From UBA1431 sp002329665 (GTDB lineage Bacteria; Bacillota; Clostridia; Christensenellales; UBA1431): DNA of 64,000 nt. A program made the translations under genes and the position numbers. The stretch spans positions 189,228 to 253,227 of the forward strand of contig JAXGXY010000002.1 in the NCBI GenBank assembly GCA_040772545.1, read 5' to 3'. Below the pieces are notes generated by a model. That model saw only the letters and a list, made by a program, of their open reading frames with translations. It had not been told where the DNA came from and did no database searches. This document shows, piece after piece, positions 61,009 through 64,000 of this stretch (positions are counted from its first letter, which is position 1; each line of letters starts with the position of its first letter).

Positions 61009-61460
61009 AAGCAGTGTAAACTACACATTAGTTGGCAAGCAGGTACAAGCGTATGAGGACGAAGAATTCCAATATGCTTTATTCAAGAAAAATGACTCTG
61101 TGTGAATAGTAATGTAGCCCTTGAAACTAGAGCATTGAGTCACGGGGACGCAGAACGTACATTATGCGTCCTGCCCGGCCAGCCCACGACCCCTTGCAAC
61201 CCCGATGGGGTTCTTCGACGCCGACGGACATATACTTACACGAACGAACAAGGAAAGCGAGTTTGGACATGCCCATCTTAATATGTACCCCCGTTTAGGA
61301 GTATTGATATGTATCTATAAACGACCAGTGATTATTTTGCCTAATGCTTTCTGAGACCACAAAGCGCCGGTTATGGCACACGTCTAATAAAACGAAAAAT
61401 CCAAATCGACAATCACAAGCTTTTTTCCGGAGAATAAGATTATTTATATAAATTATAACA
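61009..61460. other. Gene-free, decayed stretch
   Basis: No intact gene. It includes the first copy of the 54-bp direct repeat (61179-61232), with an open segment reading GFFDADGHILTRTNKESEFG that could be part of a lost toxin tip. Otherwise nothing was recognised. Confidence 0.4.
61179..61232 (+). repeat. 54-bp direct repeat, copy 1
   Basis: CCAGCCCACGACCCC... to ...GACGCCGACGGACATA recurs at 63947-64000 with four mismatches by eye. Both copies lie downstream of Rhs modules. Confidence 0.85.
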
Positions 61461-61572
61461 GAGCCATCGATCCTCTCTCCTTTTGAATTATATGCTTATC
61501 ACATTCATTCTATCGGAGTGATCGGTGGCTTTCTATTCCACCTATTAATTGCAAACATTATTGTACTCTATC
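61461..61572 (-). mobile_element. Left-end scrap of the IS256-family element
   Basis: This stretch is collinear with 13600-13709 of the complete IS: start-codon region (GAGCCATCGAT), TCCTTTTGAAT, CATTCATTCTATCGGAGTG, a GGTGGCTTTC block, and the end repeat TTGCAAACATTATTGTACTC-TATC. Only the left end and the first two or three codons remain. It is diverged, so an old deletion product rather than a recent copy. Confidence 0.85.
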
Positions 61573-61692
61573 ACAAAAACATTATTAACAAGAAGGTGAA
61601 AAGGTTAGTTTAATATTATGGTTGGTAAGCATTAGATAATAACTATTGGCCTCGAATGACTGGTAAGCTTATAACCCATTGAAAACATAATA

Positions 61693-63261
61693 ATGTATAA
61701 GAAGGTAATGAAGATGTCTAACAAGAATGCAGCTGCAGCGATATTCGCTGCCAATAAAAAACGTGCAGTTATTAGTATAATATTGATTATTTTCCTGTCA
61801 TGTTTAAGTACAGGATGTAAAAGCACTTACAAAACCATGGGTGAAGACCTTTATCAACAGGCTCTGAATCTGGAAAAACAAAAAAGCTTCACCCAAGCTG
61901 CTAGTCTCTATGACCAAGCGCTACCAATGCTTCTAGAAGAGAATAATATGGAATTGGCTACTGAGTGCAGCGAAGCTTTACAAAGACTGACGTTATTCCA
62001 AGCAGTCTATCCTTACAAAACAGAACAGATCAAAGATATCCTTTTGCATGCTTATCCCCAAGCCACTACAGAGCAAATAAAAAGTTGGGCTTCGAGCAAA
62101 GAGATGGAGCATTATGTCTGGGACGGAGAAGAGCATTATTCTGCTGATGCAGCGCAAAACCTGAAGTTCCGATACCTGGAGCTGATGCAGGCCGATAGGG
62201 TAATGGAGAAGGAATACTATGATCTGGTGCTTGATATAAATAAGCTCGCACAAGAGAATCCGGATTATTCCTGGATGCAGTATCAAAATCCGACGACTTA
62301 TCGTGGCACACATACGGTATCTATCGCGAGGGACAAATTGCCGGATGTCGGTACTTATCGGATATGGTTTCCTGTGCCGATCAATAACGGACCGCAGGCC
62401 CAGGTTGCCATCGAATCCGTTAAACCGGACAAATGGGTAAAGCAGCCACCTAGCATTGATCAGGACATCGGTCTTTTATATATGGAAGTCCCGATGGAAG
62501 AACTGACGGAAGATTTGTTAATCCAAGTTCAGTTTACCTTTACTCATTACGAACAAAGGTTCTCCGTCGACCCTGACAACGTTGGAGAATATGATGAAGA
62601 TTCTATTCTCTTTCAAGAGTACACCAAATCATATGGTAATACCGAGATCACTTCCGACATCCGCAAAATGGCAGACAACATAGTTGGCGATGAAACGAAT
62701 CCTTATCTTGCTGCTCGAAAAATCTATGACTATATTGTCGACAATGTGGACTATTCCTACATGCCGCATTTTGTTTTGTGGCCACGGACTTCCCAAACCG
62801 AATCGGACTATGTCCACAGATATCAGCGAGGTGACTGCGGTGCTCAGTCCATGTATTTTTCTGCCATGTGCCGCTCCCTGGGAATTCCTGCCCGGACCAC
62901 TGGTGGCTGGCAGCTTTTCAAAGATGAATTCAGAGGTCACTTTTGGGCTGAATTTTATCTTCCCAACTACGGCTGGATCCCGGTAGACACTTCCTGTGCC
63001 CAACTCGCCAAGTATCCAAAAAATCTGACCGTTCAGCAGCGGCAGACGTTTATTGATTATTATTTTGGCAATCAGGACTCTATGCGCTGTGTAGTGCAAA
63101 AAGACACGGACGCACCGCTGATTCCACAGACCCGAGGCATGATATTGTTGCCTATGGCCGTCCAAGTGCCGGCTGTTGAGTATTCTATACCTACCGAGAA
63201 GATTCCGGATGAGGTATTCTTGGAGCATTGGACAATGCAATGCGAAAAAATCAGCCCATAA
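61693..63261 (+). CDS. Transglutaminase-like (cysteine-protease fold) lipoprotein
   Basis: 522 aa. A hydrophobic segment (VISIILIIFLSCLSTGC) ends in a lipobox-like cysteine at 42. A TPR-like helical region (LYQQALNLEKQKSFTQAASL) follows. The transglutaminase-core triad is visible as GDCGAQSMYF (Cys about 381), FRGHFWAEFYL (His about 416) and WIPVDTSCAQ (Asp about 432). Such surface proteins act as peptidases or cross-linking enzymes, and no substrate can be named. The start may be at 61693 or 61714; GAAGG favours the latter. It is intact, unlike its neighbours, and seems unrelated to the Rhs modules on both sides. Confidence 0.85.
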   Translation: MYKKVMKMSNKNAAAAIFAANKKRAVISIILIIFLSCLSTGCKSTYKTMGEDLYQQALNLEKQKSFTQAASLYDQALPMLLEENNMELATECSEALQRLTLFQAVYPYKTEQIKDILLHAYPQATTEQIKSWASSKEMEHYVWDGEEHYSADAAQNLKFRYLELMQADRVMEKEYYDLVLDINKLAQENPDYSWMQYQNPTTYRGTHTVSIARDKLPDVGTYRIWFPVPINNGPQAQVAIESVKPDKWVKQPPSIDQDIGLLYMEVPMEELTEDLLIQVQFTFTHYEQRFSVDPDNVGEYDEDSILFQEYTKSYGNTEITSDIRKMADNIVGDETNPYLAARKIYDYIVDNVDYSYMPHFVLWPRTSQTESDYVHRYQRGDCGAQSMYFSAMCRSLGIPARTTGGWQLFKDEFRGHFWAEFYLPNYGWIPVDTSCAQLAKYPKNLTVQQRQTFIDYYFGNQDSMRCVVQKDTDAPLIPQTRGMILLPMAVQVPAVEYSIPTEKIPDEVFLEHWTMQCEKISP

Positions 63262-63449
63262 TTTATCTATAGTAGTTGTGCGAAGTGCTGTCCTCAATGA
63301 CAAGTCGATAGTGTTACGGTGTAGCCATTTAAGCCTTCGGCCTTCCCTGTCTGCAACAGTTATCCTGTGTGAGCTCAAGACATACGAAGCATTTTCGGAG
63401 TATGAACATGTGACCGCCCATTTGAAGGCCTTGCTACAAACCGGGCAGA

Positions 63450-63936
63450 TGTCCTGCGCGCCCGTGACGGCGACCGGCCAGACGACGCAGCACGCATGCT
63501 GACCGAGAACGTCCTGGACCCCGATAGTACGATTGTCGTCTCGAAGCGGTTCCCGGACGAAGACCCTGGGACCCCGGACAGCTTCGCGGGGGAATACTAC
63601 TTCTACAACTACGACATCCGGGGGAGCGTCACGTCGATTATCGCGCCGCACGACATCGAACTGCCGGACGATTCCACGCTACAGGGCGGCGTCCCCGTCG
63701 CGGGGTACGAGTGCGACGGGTACGGGAACCTCGAGAATAACGCGACGCAGGGCTTTTTGAACGAGACGACGTACACTGGCAGCGTGACGGATAAGAGCAC
63801 GGGCCTGCAGTACATGAACGCACGGTACTACGGGCAATGTAATAAGAATATTTGTGGAATAAATTTTTCAGTAAGATTGCAGTACGAACTATCCATACTC
63901 CAACAGAACCACAACATTGCCCCAGGCCGCGCATAA
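63450..63936 (+). pseudogene. Displaced Rhs module 5, internally deleted
   Basis: The end of the YD-repeat region returns at about 63450 (PVTATGQTTQ in one frame), then LTENVLDPDSTIVVSKRFPD and the core to GLQYMNARYYG at 63833. Relative to the full gene a segment of about 110 bases is missing between two ACGACGCAG repeats near 63483, which shifts the frame. After 63833 the sequence turns to QCNKNICGINFSVRLQYELS and stops at 63936, so the FLTQDTYTGN-DPTG end of the core is lost. It is followed by the second copy of the 54-bp repeat. Confidence 0.8.
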
Positions 63937-63946
63937 ACAGGGCGTT

Positions 63947-64000
63947 CCAGCCCACGACCCCCAGTAACCCCGATGGGGTTCTTCGACGCCGACGGGCATA
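63947..64000 (+). repeat. 54-bp direct repeat, copy 2 (at window edge)
   Basis: Second copy of the repeat at 61179-61232, about 50 of 54 bases equal by eye, running up to the window end, so the true repeat may be longer. Confidence 0.8.

Noticed and set aside
62629..63651. A 340-codon minus-strand frame opposite the transglutaminase gene
   Set aside because: The plus strand holds a complete triad; the CPVCSKAF cysteine pair around 63435 is isolated and not followed by a domain I can name.
46903..64000. Diversity-generating retroelement as the source of tip variation
   Set aside because: No reverse transcriptase gene or template repeat found; variation is by whole cassettes, not adenine-site mutation.
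1..64000. tRNA or rRNA genes and riboswitches
   Set aside because: None recognised by eye; a covariance-model scan would be needed to exclude small RNAs.

Overview
The window reads as an accessory (defence and conflict) region of a Gram-positive, probably clostridial (Firmicutes/Clostridia) chromosome. Support: strong purine-rich Shine-Dalgarno sites before most genes, paired large serine recombinases, DUF4314/DUF5049/P27-terminase genes typical of clostridial phages, IS256-family elements, and a very long secreted YD-repeat (Rhs-like) protein with a DNRLRE-type region. The species cannot be named from the sequence. No tRNA, rRNA or CRISPR array was recognised.

1-720: two IS256-family scraps back to back. 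The first is the 3' part of the element that is intact at 12372-13709; the second is a piece of a different mutator-type transposase. Together they cut off the end of a nuclease gene.

700-34000 (all on the minus strand, so read from high to low coordinates): a dense anti-phage-type island. Promoter-proximal is a small HTH protein, then a SNF2-type helicase (DrmD-like), a giant N6-adenine methyltransferase (DrmMI/Eco57I-like), an unknown 330-aa protein, a 2109-aa SF2 helicase with zinc clusters and a DUF1998-type region (DruE-like, or a DrmA-DrmB fusion), a RelE-like/UvrD fusion helicase, an AraC-type regulator and a PLD/P-loop ATPase fusion. After a broken UvrD paralogue carrying a fresh IS256-family insertion with an 8-bp target duplication, a second operon of four overlapping genes follows: DUF6361, a two-HKD PLD nuclease, a helicase and a 221-aa unknown. 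A third group holds a macro-domain protein, an unknown protein with an FLDPDNG motif, a vWA protein and a truncated AddB-like PD-(D/E)XK nuclease.

34600-45630 (mostly plus strand): a phage-like island without capsid, portal or large terminase genes. It has small phage-type proteins (DUF4314, DUF5049), an excisionase-like HTH, a DUF3987 primase/helicase broken by one in-frame TAA, a P27-type small terminase and two tandem large serine recombinases followed by a strong terminator. The layout suggests a packaging-parasite (satellite-like) or integrative island, and the defence genes may be its cargo. Its ends were not located.

46000-64000 (plus strand): gene scraps (old-yellow-enzyme, DUF4846), then a 2946-aa secreted YD-repeat protein with a C-terminal toxin-like tip and a matching small immunity-type gene. 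Downstream lies an array of displaced Rhs C-terminal modules. Each starts with the same conserved core DNA and continues into a different or related tip, with candidate immunity genes between them. Several modules are frameshifted or carry a stop. One pair shares 252 bp that look identical, consistent with tip exchange by recombination. A transglutaminase-fold lipoprotein and an IS256 left-end scrap interrupt the array, which runs off the right edge.
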